64,000 bases of DNA, from assembly GCF_016031625.1 (NCBI RefSeq), contig NZ_JACCHP010000017.1, positions 62,001 through 126,000 of the forward strand. The letters are read 5' to 3'. The DNA is from Bradyrhizobium agreste. Its GTDB lineage: Bacteria > Pseudomonadota > Alphaproteobacteria > Rhizobiales > Xanthobacteraceae. The translations under genes were made by a program, and so were the position numbers. The notes below the pieces were generated by a model, which was given only the letters and a program-made list of their open reading frames with translations, was not told where the DNA came from and did no database searches. This document shows, one piece after another, positions 32,910-43,333 of this stretch. Within the stretch, counting starts at the first letter, position 1. The number at the start of each line of letters is the position of its first letter.

Positions 32910-35632
32910 CCCCCAAACTTGTCGAGGAGCGCCGGAAACAGCCGGTCCGGCTTGAAGGGCGGCGCAGTGAAGCGGATGCCGGTGGCATCGGCAATCGCGT
33001 TGCCGAGCGCCGCGGCGACCGGATTGTACGGGCTCTCGCTCATCGATTTCGCCCCTAACGGTCCGATCGTGTCGGAGGTCTCGGCGAAAAACACCTCCGT
33101 GCGCGGCACGTCGGCGAAAGAGGGCAGGTGGTAGTCGCGGAATTTCGGATTGGTGACGCGGCCGCTCGCGTCGATCACCATCTCCTCATAGAGCGCAGCG
33201 CCGAGCGCCTGCGCCACGCCGCCTTCGACCTGACCGCGGCACTGCATGGGATTGGCGACGACGCCCGCGTCCGCGGCGTGCACGCTCCTGAGAATCCGGA
33301 GCTCGCCCGTCGCCTTGTTCACCGCGACGCGAAAGCCCTGCACGTTGAACCCGACCGATCGCGGCGTGCCGCCGGACGTGCCGCTGCCTGCGAACGGCCG
33401 GCCGCGCTCGCGGGCGAGCTGCGCCAGCTCCGTAAAAGGCATGCGGCGGACGCCGCTGACGACGGAGTCCGCATCGAGCGCGCAAGTCTGAACATCGCAC
33501 AGCCAGGCCCCGGCGGCGGCCGCCTTCAGCTCGCTCGCAAGCTGCACGGCTGCCGCATGCGTCGCCTTGCCCGCAACGAAGGTGCCGGCGCTGCCATACG
33601 CGCCGGTGTCGTGGCCGCCATGGGCGGTGTCGGACTGGCGCAGATGGATTCTCTCGACGGTGGTCGCCAGCATGGTCGCCGCGATCTGGCGATGCACGGT
33701 GCTGGTGCCGTTGCCGAACTCGGCCGTGCCGACGGTGAGGTCGAAGTCGCCGTCATCGTTGAGCGCGATCGTCGCATCCGCGAAGTGGCCGGCCGGCGGC
33801 ACGGTGTCAATCATGGTCAGCGCGATGCCGTCGCCGACCAGCCAATCCGGCGACAGCTCCGGCTGCGGGCCATCGGCCTGCATCGCGCGCTCGACGAGAT
33901 CGAGGCACTGGTCGAGCCCATAGGAGCCGTAGAGCACGTCGTGATATTCGGACGGCGGCGGCGACAGCATGGGATCGCCGGGCCTCACGACATTGCGCCG
34001 ACGCATCTCGTAGGGGCTGATACCGAGTTGTCTCGCCAACTCGTCGATCGCCGCTTCCACCGCGATCAGCGCCTGTGGCAGGCCATAGCCGCGAAACGCC
34101 CCCGCCGGCACGGTGTTGGTGTAGACGGCGAGGCCGTCGACCCGTTTGTTCGGGCAATTGTAGACGGCGATCGACTCCGCCAGCGCGTGGAACATCACGG
34201 GGCCGGCGTGATTGCCGTAGGCGCCGGTGTTGGAGAGCACGTCGAGCTGGAGCGCGGTGAGCTTGCCGTCGCTGTCCGCGCCGGCTTTGACGTGGATCCG
34301 CATCGGATGCCGCGTCGAGGTCGCGATGAACTGCTCCTCGCGTGTCAGCTCCAGCTTGACCGGGCGCCCGGTCTTCAACGCGGCGAGCGCCAGGATGTCC
34401 TCGACGAACATCTCCTGCTTGCCGCCGAACCCGCCGCCGACGCGTTCGCAGAACACGCGGACCTTGTCCATGGGAAGCTGGAAGATGTCCGACAGCGCAC
34501 GCCGGGTCAGGAACGGCACCTGCGTCGAGGTGCGGACGTTGAGCACGCCGGAATCGTCGAGCCAGGCGAGGCCGCCATGGGTCTCGAGCGCAGCGTGCTG
34601 CACACGGTGACTGTGAAAGGTGGCCTCATAGGTGACGGCAGATGTGGCGAGCGCCGATGCGACATCGCCGAACTCGCCATGTGTCTCCGCGGCCAGGTTG
34701 CGCTTTGCATCGGCAACGCGGTTCGCAATGGTGCGGTCGGGATGAACGACGGGCGCCCCCGGTGTCATCGCTTGCTCGGGATCGATCAGCGCCGGCAGGA
34801 TCTCGTAACTGACTTTCAGCTTGCGGCACGCCGCCTCGGCAGCGGCTTCGGTCTCGGCGATGACGGCGGCAACCTTTTGGCCAATGAAGCGGACGACGTC
34901 ATCGAGGATGCGGGTATCCTCCGGGTCCATCCAGTCTTTCTCATGCCGCGCCGTCGACATCAGGACGGACGGCGCATCCTCGTGCGTCAGCACGGCGTGC
35001 ACGCCGGGGATGCTCAGCGCGTCCGACTTGTCGATCGCGACGATCCTGGCGTGGGCGTGCGGCGAGCGCAGCAGCTTGATGTGCAGCAGGCCATCGATTG
35101 CGGTGTCGAAGGTGTAGCGTGCCGTGCCGCGGACCACGCCGGGGCCTGCGGGGGCCGGCAGGCTGCGGCCGAAGGCGGCGCCGGCCTCGACGCTCGCCTC
35201 GACATTGGATTTGCCGAGGATTGCGTCCTCGATCGAGCGATAGCCGGTGCAGCGGCAGATATTGCCTTTCAGCGCCGTGCCGAGGTCGGTGCGCTGCGCC
35301 TGGTTCAGCGAGGCGCAGGTCAGGATCATGCCGGCGGTGCAGAAGCCGCATTGAAAGCCCTGCGCATCGAGGAAGGCCTGCTGCATCGGATGCGTGCCGT
35401 GATCGCCGCCAAGGCCCTCGATCGTGGTCACGGTGCGCCCCTCGGCCCGGAACGCCGGAATCAGGCAGCTGTGCACAGGCTCGCCGTCGAGCAGCACGGT
35501 GCAGGCGCCACAGTCGCCGGCATCGCAGCCTTTCTTCACGCCGAAATGGCCGAGCTCGCGCAGGAACGTGCGCAGGCACTGGCCGATGCGCGGCTGCTGG
35601 GCGAACGCCTTGCCGTTGACCTCCAGGCTCAT
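32906..35632 (-). CDS. Xanthine-dehydrogenase-type oxidoreductase: fused 2Fe-2S and molybdopterin subunits
   Basis: A 908-aa molybdenum hydroxylase. The N-terminal part (about 1-150) binds two 2Fe-2S clusters: Cys36, 41, 44, 56 (GCDAGDCGACTVLL) and Cys95, 98, 126, 128 (QCGFCTAGM, CRCTGYR). From about 165 comes the Mo-cofactor part: GGGFGGKQEMF, VPAGAFRGYGLPQALIAVEA, GTAEFGNGTSTVHRQIA and, near the end, GAKSMSESPYNPVAAALGNA with the likely catalytic Glu. In typical xanthine dehydrogenases the FeS part is fused to FAD, not to Mo. The FAD subunit is the preceding gene, overlapping by ATGA. Neighbours point to purine hydroxylation; other heterocycles cannot be excluded. Confidence 0.87.
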   Translation of the reverse strand: MSLEVNGKAFAQQPRIGQCLRTFLRELGHFGVKKGCDAGDCGACTVLLDGEPVHSCLIPAFRAEGRTVTTIEGLGGDHGTHPMQQAFLDAQGFQCGFCTAGMILTCASLNQAQRTDLGTALKGNICRCTGYRSIEDAILGKSNVEASVEAGAAFGRSLPAPAGPGVVRGTARYTFDTAIDGLLHIKLLRSPHAHARIVAIDKSDALSIPGVHAVLTHEDAPSVLMSTARHEKDWMDPEDTRILDDVVRFIGQKVAAVIAETEAAAEAACRKLKVSYEILPALIDPEQAMTPGAPVVHPDRTIANRVADAKRNLAAETHGEFGDVASALATSAVTYEATFHSHRVQHAALETHGGLAWLDDSGVLNVRTSTQVPFLTRRALSDIFQLPMDKVRVFCERVGGGFGGKQEMFVEDILALAALKTGRPVKLELTREEQFIATSTRHPMRIHVKAGADSDGKLTALQLDVLSNTGAYGNHAGPVMFHALAESIAVYNCPNKRVDGLAVYTNTVPAGAFRGYGLPQALIAVEAAIDELARQLGISPYEMRRRNVVRPGDPMLSPPPSEYHDVLYGSYGLDQCLDLVERAMQADGPQPELSPDWLVGDGIALTMIDTVPPAGHFADATIALNDDGDFDLTVGTAEFGNGTSTVHRQIAATMLATTVERIHLRQSDTAHGGHDTGAYGSAGTFVAGKATHAAAVQLASELKAAAAGAWLCDVQTCALDADSVVSGVRRMPFTELAQLARERGRPFAGSGTSGGTPRSVGFNVQGFRVAVNKATGELRILRSVHAADAGVVANPMQCRGQVEGGVAQALGAALYEEMVIDASGRVTNPKFRDYHLPSFADVPRTEVFFAETSDTIGPLGAKSMSESPYNPVAAALGNAIADATGIRFTAPPFKPDRLFPALLDKFGG

Positions 35633-36456
35633 GCGGGCGTCGCTCCCAAGAGCTCGCCGCGAATTTCCTCGGCCAGGCGCAGCGTCATGTGCTTGCGCCA
35701 GAGTGGCGCGCCATGGATGTCCGTGTGGTACAGATCATCGGTAATCTCCTGCATGAGCGCGGCGCGCAGCGCGCTTGCGTCCGGGGCTTTGTGGAAACGC
35801 AGCTGGATCGGCCGCACCGTCGACGCGGTGACTGTGAGTGTCAGCCTATCGCCGGCTTCGAGGCTGCCGATCAGCAGCGCCGCCGAGCGGCCGACCGGCG
35901 CCAGCGAGATCTGGCGGAAGGCTGTGCGGCGCCTCAAGGCGGCGATCGGGATGTCGATCTGCCGGAGAAGGTCGCCTGGCGTCAGGCGATTGCGCTGGTT
36001 GCCGGTGACGAATTCGGCGACCGGAAGCCTCTGTTCGCCGCCGCCGGCCTTCCAGATGGTGCAGACGCCCTCGAGCGCCGACGTCAGCGAGATCATCGGT
36101 CCCGCCGGCAGCGACATGCAGAGATTGCCGCCGATTGTCGCAGTCTTCCAGATCTTGAACGACGCAAGGAAGGCCCGGCAGCACTGGTTGATCAGCGGCG
36201 CTGCGAGCCAATCGGACGGGCAGGCGAGTCCATCGAGCTCTGCGATGGTGCAGGTGGCGCCGATCGAGAGATGGCTCTCGGTGATCGTCAGTGCCGGCCA
36301 TTTCAGATCGGTGAGATCGATCAGTCGCGTCAGATGTGTTTGCGGCTCCGAGAACAGCCAGGTGCCGCCTGCGAGCCAAGCATCACCTGCCGTCCAAACG
36401 GGCAATTGCGCGCGCGTTTGCGGATGAGCGACGGCTGTGATGGTATTCAAGTCCAT
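35629..36456 (-). CDS. FAD-binding subunit of the xanthine-dehydrogenase-type enzyme
   Basis: A 275-aa CoxM/XdhB-like flavoprotein: DAWLAGGTWLFSEPQTHLTR (FAD site), ATIGGNLCMSLPAGPMISLT (second FAD motif) and a C-terminal CO-dehydrogenase-flavoprotein region (AFRQISLAPVGRSAALLIG). It passes electrons from the 2Fe-2S clusters to NAD+ or another acceptor. The start at 36456 (MDLNTITAVAHPQT) fits the family; its stop overlaps the next gene's start by four bases. It is divergent from the 8-oxoguanine deaminase gene 146 bases away. Confidence 0.87.
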   Translation of the reverse strand: MDLNTITAVAHPQTRAQLPVWTAGDAWLAGGTWLFSEPQTHLTRLIDLTDLKWPALTITESHLSIGATCTIAELDGLACPSDWLAAPLINQCCRAFLASFKIWKTATIGGNLCMSLPAGPMISLTSALEGVCTIWKAGGGEQRLPVAEFVTGNQRNRLTPGDLLRQIDIPIAALRRRTAFRQISLAPVGRSAALLIGSLEAGDRLTLTVTASTVRPIQLRFHKAPDASALRAALMQEITDDLYHTDIHGAPLWRKHMTLRLAEEIRGELLGATPA

Positions 36457-36602
36457 GGCTGCGCCAACGCTTCCGACGGCTGAATGGTCCGAGAGAAGTG
36501 TGGCAAGACGGGAGCCAAGTGGCAACAACAAGTCGGAGCAAGGGCGCGATCGTCCTCGACCTTGCAGGTTCGCCGACAGCGTGCGCGAGGAGAAGCTGGA
36601 CC

Positions 36603-37952
36603 ATGAGTGAGGCAAGTTCGACCTGGATCAGGGATCCCCTGGCCATCCTCGCCGACGGGGCCGAGCGCGGTATTGTCGTGAAGGACGGCCGGATCGTCGA
36701 GCTCGTGCCGGCGGGCGGTGTGCCCGCAACCGCGGATGCCGCAGTGTTCGACGCGGGCGAGCACGTCGTGCTGCCGGGCCTGATCAATACCCATCATCAC
36801 TTCTACCAGACGCTGACGCGGGCGCTGCCGGCCGCGATGGACCGCGAGCTGTTCCCCTGGCTCCAGGCGCTCTATCCGGTGTGGGCGAGGCTGACGCCTG
36901 AAGCGCTCGAGCTCGGCGTCACGGTGGCGATGTCCGAGCTTTTGCTCTCCGGCTGCACCACCACGACGGATCACCACTACGTCTTCCCGGCCGGACTCGA
37001 AGACGCCATCGATATCGAGGTGGCGGTGGCGAAGCGCCTCGGCGTGCGCGTGCTGCTCACGCGCGGCTCGATGAACCTGTCGCAGCGCGACGGCGGCCTG
37101 CCGCCCGACAGCGTCGTGCAGGACGAGGACACCATTCTCGCCGATAGCGCCCGCGTGGTCGCCAAGCATCACCAGCGCGGGGCGGATGCGATGGTGCAGA
37201 TCGCGCTGGCGCCATGCTCGCCGTTCTCGGTGACGACGTCGCTGATGCGCGCCACCGCCGATCTCGCCGACAAGCTCGACGTGCGCCTGCACACCCATCT
37301 CGCCGAGACCGAGGACGAGAACAGATTCTGCCAGCAGATGTATGGCTGCCGTCCGCTGGACTATCTCGAACAATGCGGCTGGCTCAATGCGCGCGCCTGG
37401 CTCGCCCATGGAATCTTCTTCAATCCGGACGAGATGCGACGGCTCGGCAAGGCCGGCACGACCATCAGCCATTGTGCGTGCAGCAACCAGCTGCTCGCGT
37501 CGGGCTGTTGCCCGGTGTGCGATATGGAAGAGGCCGGGGTCGGGATCGGCATCGGCGTCGACGGCTCGGCCTCGAACGACGGGTCCAACCTGATGCAGGA
37601 GGTGCGGGCCGCGTTCCTGCTGCAACGCTCGCGCTATGGCGTCACGAAGGTCAGCCACAAGGATGCGCTGCGCTGGGCGACCAAGGGCTCGGCGGCGTGT
37701 GTCGGCCGGCCGGAACTCGGCGACATCGCCGTCGGCAAGGCGGCCGATCTCGCGCTGTTCAGGCTCGACGAGCTGCGCTTCTCCGGCCACGGCGATCCGC
37801 TGGCCGCACTCGTGCTCTGCGGGGCGCATCGCGCCGACCGGGTGATGGTGGCCGGAAAATGGGCGGTGATCGACGGTGCGATCCCGGGCCTCGATGTCGC
37901 AGACCTCATCCGCCGCCACAGTTCCGCGGCGCGAGCCATGCAAACTGGATAG
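36603..37952 (+). CDS. 8-oxoguanine deaminase
   Basis: A 449-aa amidohydrolase that converts 8-oxoguanine to urate. Closely matches the characterised Pseudomonas enzyme by pattern: VVLPGLINTHHHFYQTLTRA, LLLSGCTTTTDHHYVFPAGL, LLTRGSMNLSQRDGGLPPDS, RLHTHLAETEDE and GVDGSASNDGSNLMQE. Metal-binding His residues and the Asp are present. The start at 36603 (MSEASSTWIRDPLAIL) fits homologs; the longer frame is not family sequence. Urate as product ties it to the HIU/allantoin genes beside it. Confidence 0.9.
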   Translation: MSEASSTWIRDPLAILADGAERGIVVKDGRIVELVPAGGVPATADAAVFDAGEHVVLPGLINTHHHFYQTLTRALPAAMDRELFPWLQALYPVWARLTPEALELGVTVAMSELLLSGCTTTTDHHYVFPAGLEDAIDIEVAVAKRLGVRVLLTRGSMNLSQRDGGLPPDSVVQDEDTILADSARVVAKHHQRGADAMVQIALAPCSPFSVTTSLMRATADLADKLDVRLHTHLAETEDENRFCQQMYGCRPLDYLEQCGWLNARAWLAHGIFFNPDEMRRLGKAGTTISHCACSNQLLASGCCPVCDMEEAGVGIGIGVDGSASNDGSNLMQEVRAAFLLQRSRYGVTKVSHKDALRWATKGSAACVGRPELGDIAVGKAADLALFRLDELRFSGHGDPLAALVLCGAHRADRVMVAGKWAVIDGAIPGLDVADLIRRHSSAARAMQTG

Positions 37953-37969
37953 TCGGAGCGAAATAGAAA

Positions 37970-38033
37970 GAGGGGGCAGCCACAAGTGCCGGGTGCTTCT
38001 GGCCACCCCCTCCGAACCTCCTCCGGGAGGAGC
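37970..38033. terminator. Bidirectional terminator-like hairpins
   Basis: An inverted repeat (GAGGGGGCAGCCA against TGGCCACCCCCTC, 11 of 13 matched) is followed by a CCTCC/GGAGG hairpin. Both lie between the convergent 8-oxoguanine deaminase and BMP-binding-protein genes, a place where a two-way terminator is expected. Confidence 0.5.
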
Positions 38034-38061
38034 AGGTGATTTGGTCGATGCAAGAAGCGTG

Positions 38062-39138
38062 CTACTTGCCCGGCAGCTTGTCGTCGATGCCTTTCACGTA
38101 GAAATTCATGCCGAGGATCTGGCCGTCGTCGAGGTGATCGCCGCCCTTGCACTCGACCGGCTTGCCGTCCTGCCCAACGATCGGGCATTTGAACGGATGC
38201 AGCTTGCCCGCGGTGATCGCGGCCTGGGCATCCTCGGCCATTTTTTTCACATCGTCAGGCATATTGGTGTAGGGCGCCATGGCGAACATGTGGCTGTCGA
38301 GACCGCCCCAGGTGTCCTCGGACTTCCAGGTGCCGGCGAGCTCGGCCTTGACGCGCTCGATGTAGTAGGGGCCCCAGGTGTCGAGGATCGAAGTCAGCTG
38401 GGACTTGGGCCCGAACTTGATCATCTCTGAATCTTGTCCGAAGGCCAGCTTGCCGCGTTCACTGGCGATCTGCATGGCGGCGGGCGAATCAGTGTGCTGC
38501 ATGATGACGTCGGCGCCCTGGTCGATCAGCGCCTTGGCCGCGTCGGCCTCCTTGCCGGGGTCGAACCAGGTGTTGGCCCAGATGATCTTGACCTTGATGT
38601 TCGGATTGATCGTCTGCGCCGCCAGCACCGTCGCGTTGATGCCGGAGACGACCTCCGGAATCGGGAACGAGCCGATATAGCCGAGCACGCCCGACTTCGA
38701 CATCTTGGCCGCGATCAGGCCTTGAATGTAGCGGCCCTGATACCATTTCGCCGAATAGGTCGACATGTTCGGGTTCCGCTTGTAACCGGTGGCGTGCTCG
38801 AAATGCACGTTTGGATATTTTTTGGCGACCTTCAGCGTCGGATCCATGTAGCCGAACGACGTGGTGAAGATCAGCTTGTTGCCGGCGCGGACGAGCTGCT
38901 CGATCGAGCGCTCGGCGTCCGGGCCTTCGGGCACGTTCTCGAGATAGGTGGTCTCGATCTTGTCGCCCAACTCCTTCACCAGCGCCTGGCGACCGAGATC
39001 GTGCTGATAGGTCCAGCCGAGGTCTCCGATCGGACCGAGATAAATGAAGCCGACTTTCAGCTTGTCGGCGGCGGAGGCGGCACTGATGCTCCCGGCGAGC
39101 AAGAGCCCGGCAGCCAGTGCAAGAAGTGATTTCCTCAT
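38062..39138 (-). CDS. BMP-family ABC substrate-binding protein (purine/nucleoside type), importer 1
   Basis: A 358-aa periplasmic lipoprotein-family (PnrA/BMP) binding protein. The start at 39138 gives signal peptide MRKSLLALAAGLLLAGSISA. Family motifs: KVGFIYLGPIGDLGWTYQHD, LIFTTSFGYMDPTLKVAKKY, FEHATGYKRNPN, GVLGYIGSFPIPEVVSGINA and IIWANTWFDPGKEADAAKAL. BMP proteins bind nucleosides or purines. It is the last gene of the importer operon (ATPase, permease, permease, binding protein). Neighbouring purine enzymes support a purine-type ligand, by inference. Confidence 0.88.
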   Translation of the reverse strand: MRKSLLALAAGLLLAGSISAASAADKLKVGFIYLGPIGDLGWTYQHDLGRQALVKELGDKIETTYLENVPEGPDAERSIEQLVRAGNKLIFTTSFGYMDPTLKVAKKYPNVHFEHATGYKRNPNMSTYSAKWYQGRYIQGLIAAKMSKSGVLGYIGSFPIPEVVSGINATVLAAQTINPNIKVKIIWANTWFDPGKEADAAKALIDQGADVIMQHTDSPAAMQIASERGKLAFGQDSEMIKFGPKSQLTSILDTWGPYYIERVKAELAGTWKSEDTWGGLDSHMFAMAPYTNMPDDVKKMAEDAQAAITAGKLHPFKCPIVGQDGKPVECKGGDHLDDGQILGMNFYVKGIDDKLPGK

Positions 39139-39214
39139 CGTCAATCTCCAAACATCGGGGAAAGCCACAATCCGCAGCATGCGCGCCCCATCGCGCACAC
39201 TGCGGAAACGAAAT

Positions 39215-40132
39215 TCAACGGTCGGGGACGAACACCGTGCCGAGCGCGGCCGGTGCGGTCGAGCCGCCCGTGCGCGCGCGGGAGAGCAGGACCAGCACGA
39301 TGACGGTCGCGAGATAAGGCAGCGCCGACATAAACTGCGAGGGAATGCCGACGCCCCAACCTTGCGCGTGCAACTGCAGGATCGTCACCGCGCCGAACAG
39401 ATAAGCGCCGACGACGAGCCGGCCCGGCCGCCAGGACGAGAACACCACCAGCGCCAGTGCGATCCAACCACGGCCGGCGGTCATGCCCGGAATGAAGAAC
39501 GGCGTATAGGCGAGCGGCAGATAGGCCCCAGCAAGACCCGCGCAGGCGCCGCCGAACATCACGGCAAAGGTGCGGATGCGCAGGACGGGATAGCCGAGCG
39601 CATGCGCGGAAACGTGATTGTCGCCGCAGGCGCGCAGGATCAATCCCGCCCGGGTGCGGTACAGGAACCACCACACGGCGATGATCAGCGTGATCGAGAC
39701 ATAGACGAAGCCGTCCTCGCCGAACAGCACGCGGCCGATCAGCGGGATGTCGGTCAGGACGGGGATAAAAAGATGCACGGCCGGCGTGATGCGCTCGCCG
39801 ACGAAGCCGGCGCCGATCAGGCCCGAGAGCCCGACGCCGAGGATGGTCAGTGCGAGGCCTGTTGCGACCTGGTTGACGGCAAGCCCAAGCGCCATCAGCG
39901 CGAAGACGAGCGACATCAACGTGCCCGCGACGATGCCGAACAGCGCGCCGATCAAGATCGATCCGGTCAGCCACGCGCCGGCAAAACCACAGGCCGCGCC
40001 GACGATCATCATGCCCTCGACCCCGAGATTGAGCACGCCGGAACGCTCCACCACGAGCTCGCCCGTCGCCGCAATCAACAGCGGCGTCGACGCGGCGAGC
40101 ACCGCCAGGACGATGGCTTCAACCAGCTCCAT
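39215..40132 (-). CDS. ABC transporter permease, importer 1 (second permease)
   Basis: A 305-aa inner-membrane permease of the BPD_transp_2 family with about 8-10 helices. Diagnostic segment: GELVVERSGVLNLGVEGMMI; later YLPLAYTPFFIPGMTAGRGW and ALALVVFSSWRPGRLVVGAY. Paired with the preceding 363-aa permease, whose stop it overlaps by 14 bases. The partner ATPase and binding protein are adjacent. Confidence 0.9.
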   Translation of the reverse strand: MELVEAIVLAVLAASTPLLIAATGELVVERSGVLNLGVEGMMIVGAACGFAGAWLTGSILIGALFGIVAGTLMSLVFALMALGLAVNQVATGLALTILGVGLSGLIGAGFVGERITPAVHLFIPVLTDIPLIGRVLFGEDGFVYVSITLIIAVWWFLYRTRAGLILRACGDNHVSAHALGYPVLRIRTFAVMFGGACAGLAGAYLPLAYTPFFIPGMTAGRGWIALALVVFSSWRPGRLVVGAYLFGAVTILQLHAQGWGVGIPSQFMSALPYLATVIVLVLLSRARTGGSTAPAALGTVFVPDR

Positions 40133-41193
40133 GGGCCACCTGTCGGTTCGGGAACACCAGTTTGAAGCGGTAGAGAATGAGGGAGTCGCAGGCGAGCACG
40201 TAGAACAGCAGAATGCCCTGGAAGACCTTGGTGACGTCCAAGGGAATCTTCATCGCGATCTGCGCCTGCTCGCCGCCGATAAAAGTCAACGCCAGGAAGA
40301 GGCCTGCAATCAATATTCCAAGCGGGTTCAGCCGGCCCAGGAAAGCGACGATGATCGCGGTAAAGCCGTAGCCTGGCGAGATGCCCGGCTGGAGATGCCC
40401 GACCGGACCCGCCACCTCGATAATGCCGGCAAGCCCGGCCAGCGCCCCGGAGACGGCAAAGGTCAGGATGATCAGCTGGTTGGCGTTGAAGCCGCCGAAC
40501 CGCGCCGCACGCGGCGCGGCGCCGACCACGCGGATCTCGAAGCCCTTAATGCTGCGCCCAAGCAGGATCGCGGCAGCCGCGACGACGAGCAGGGCGATGA
40601 TCGAGCCGAGATGCAGTCGGCCGCCTTCGATCAGCAACGGCACCGTGGCCACCGGGTCGAACTCGGCCGTGGTCGGGAAATTGAAGCCGTGCGGATCGCG
40701 CCAGGGGCCGCGCACGAGATAGTCGAGGAAAAGCTCGGCGACATAGACCAGCATCAGGCTGGTCAGGATCTCGCTGGCGCCGAACTTCACCTTGCAGATC
40801 GCCGGGATCAGCGCATAGAGCGCGCCCGCGGCGGCGGCGAGGACGAGCATGGCCGGCAGCACCCAGGCGCCGGCATCGGTACCTTGCGTCTTCACCGCGA
40901 TCCAGCTTCCCGCAACTGCGCCGATCAGGAATTGCCCTTCGGCGCCTATGTTCCAGGCGTTGGCGAGATAGCAGAGCGACAGGCCGATCGCGATCATCAC
41001 CAGCGGCGTCGCCTTCACCGCGATCTCCTGCAGCGAATAGCCGTCGGTGAGGGGCGCAATGAAATAAGCGTGCAGGGCAAGCAGCGGATTCTTGCCGAGG
41101 ATCGCGAACAGGATGACCATGGTGACGATCGTAAGGCCAATCGCGATCATGGGGGACACCAGCGCGATCGCGCCGGAGCGCTCGGCGCGCTTC

Positions 41194-41210
<17 letters not shown>
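40119..41210 (-). CDS. ABC transporter permease, importer 1 (first permease)
   Basis: A 363-aa inner-membrane permease of the nucleoside/BMP type. Segments: FAILGKNPLLALHAYFIAPL, ATPLVMIAIGLSLCYLANAW followed by NIGAEGQFLIGAVAGSWIAV, and GFNANQLIILTFAVSGALAG. The cytosolic N-terminus starts MQLVLEKRAERSGAIALVSP. It overlaps the ATPase gene by 17 bases upstream and the second permease by 14 bases downstream, so the operon is tightly coupled. Confidence 0.9.
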
Positions 41211-42783
<1,573 letters not shown>

Positions 42784-43333
42784 GGGTGAAGTGCCTCAAT
42801 ACTGGGCCAGTTTGAACCGCGGCGTAAGATGTGAAAAAGCATCATCCCTTGCTCAACGCTTCGGCAGGCGCTCGGCCCAGCGCTCGTGGTCGATTCCGAA
42901 CGATCAAACCCGGCAAACAGCACCTGGATAGCGGCGGCGATCGCGTCTGCAGGTGGGTCCCTGTTGCAAATTTGTGACGGTTCAAGGCAAATCGGAACCC
43001 GCTGTGCAGGCCTGACGCCATGTTGAGCAATGGACGGTGTCGGTCGTCCGTCGCGCGCACTGCAGTGGCGGCGACAGCTGCGTCACTGCGGCACTGCGTT
43101 CGGGCGCGATCGAAAATCCGAATAGAAACAATCGGGAATGTTCGGCAGCGGTGCCCCTCGCTTTGCATGTTCGTGCCACCTCGGGCGCTGCAGCTCTTCC
43201 GTCGTCCGTCGCGTGCTGCTGCAACATGCGGCACGCCATGTGAAAACTTGAGGCTTCTCGGTCCGGGAGATCGGCGCAAATGTCGCACCCAGGGGCGCGC
43301 GTTTTTGCTTGTCCATAGAAGGGGGTATTCAGG
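42784..43333. other. 550-base divergent intergenic region
   Basis: Lies between importer 1 (minus) and the Tsx-like channel gene (plus). No convincing gene was found; open frames here lack family features. It should hold the promoters of both operons, but no boxes or operators could be assigned by eye. Confidence 0.5.

Noticed and set aside
33128..36427. Very long open frame (about 1,100 codons) on the plus strand opposite the xanthine-dehydrogenase genes
   Set aside because: It is antisense to two well-supported genes, is full of Arg/His/Ala/Gly low-complexity typical of high-GC shadow frames, and shows no domain.
42842..43316. Several overlapping frames on both strands in the 550-base gap before the Tsx-like gene
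   Set aside because: Arg/Ser/Thr-rich, mutually overlapping and without ribosome-binding sites or family similarity.
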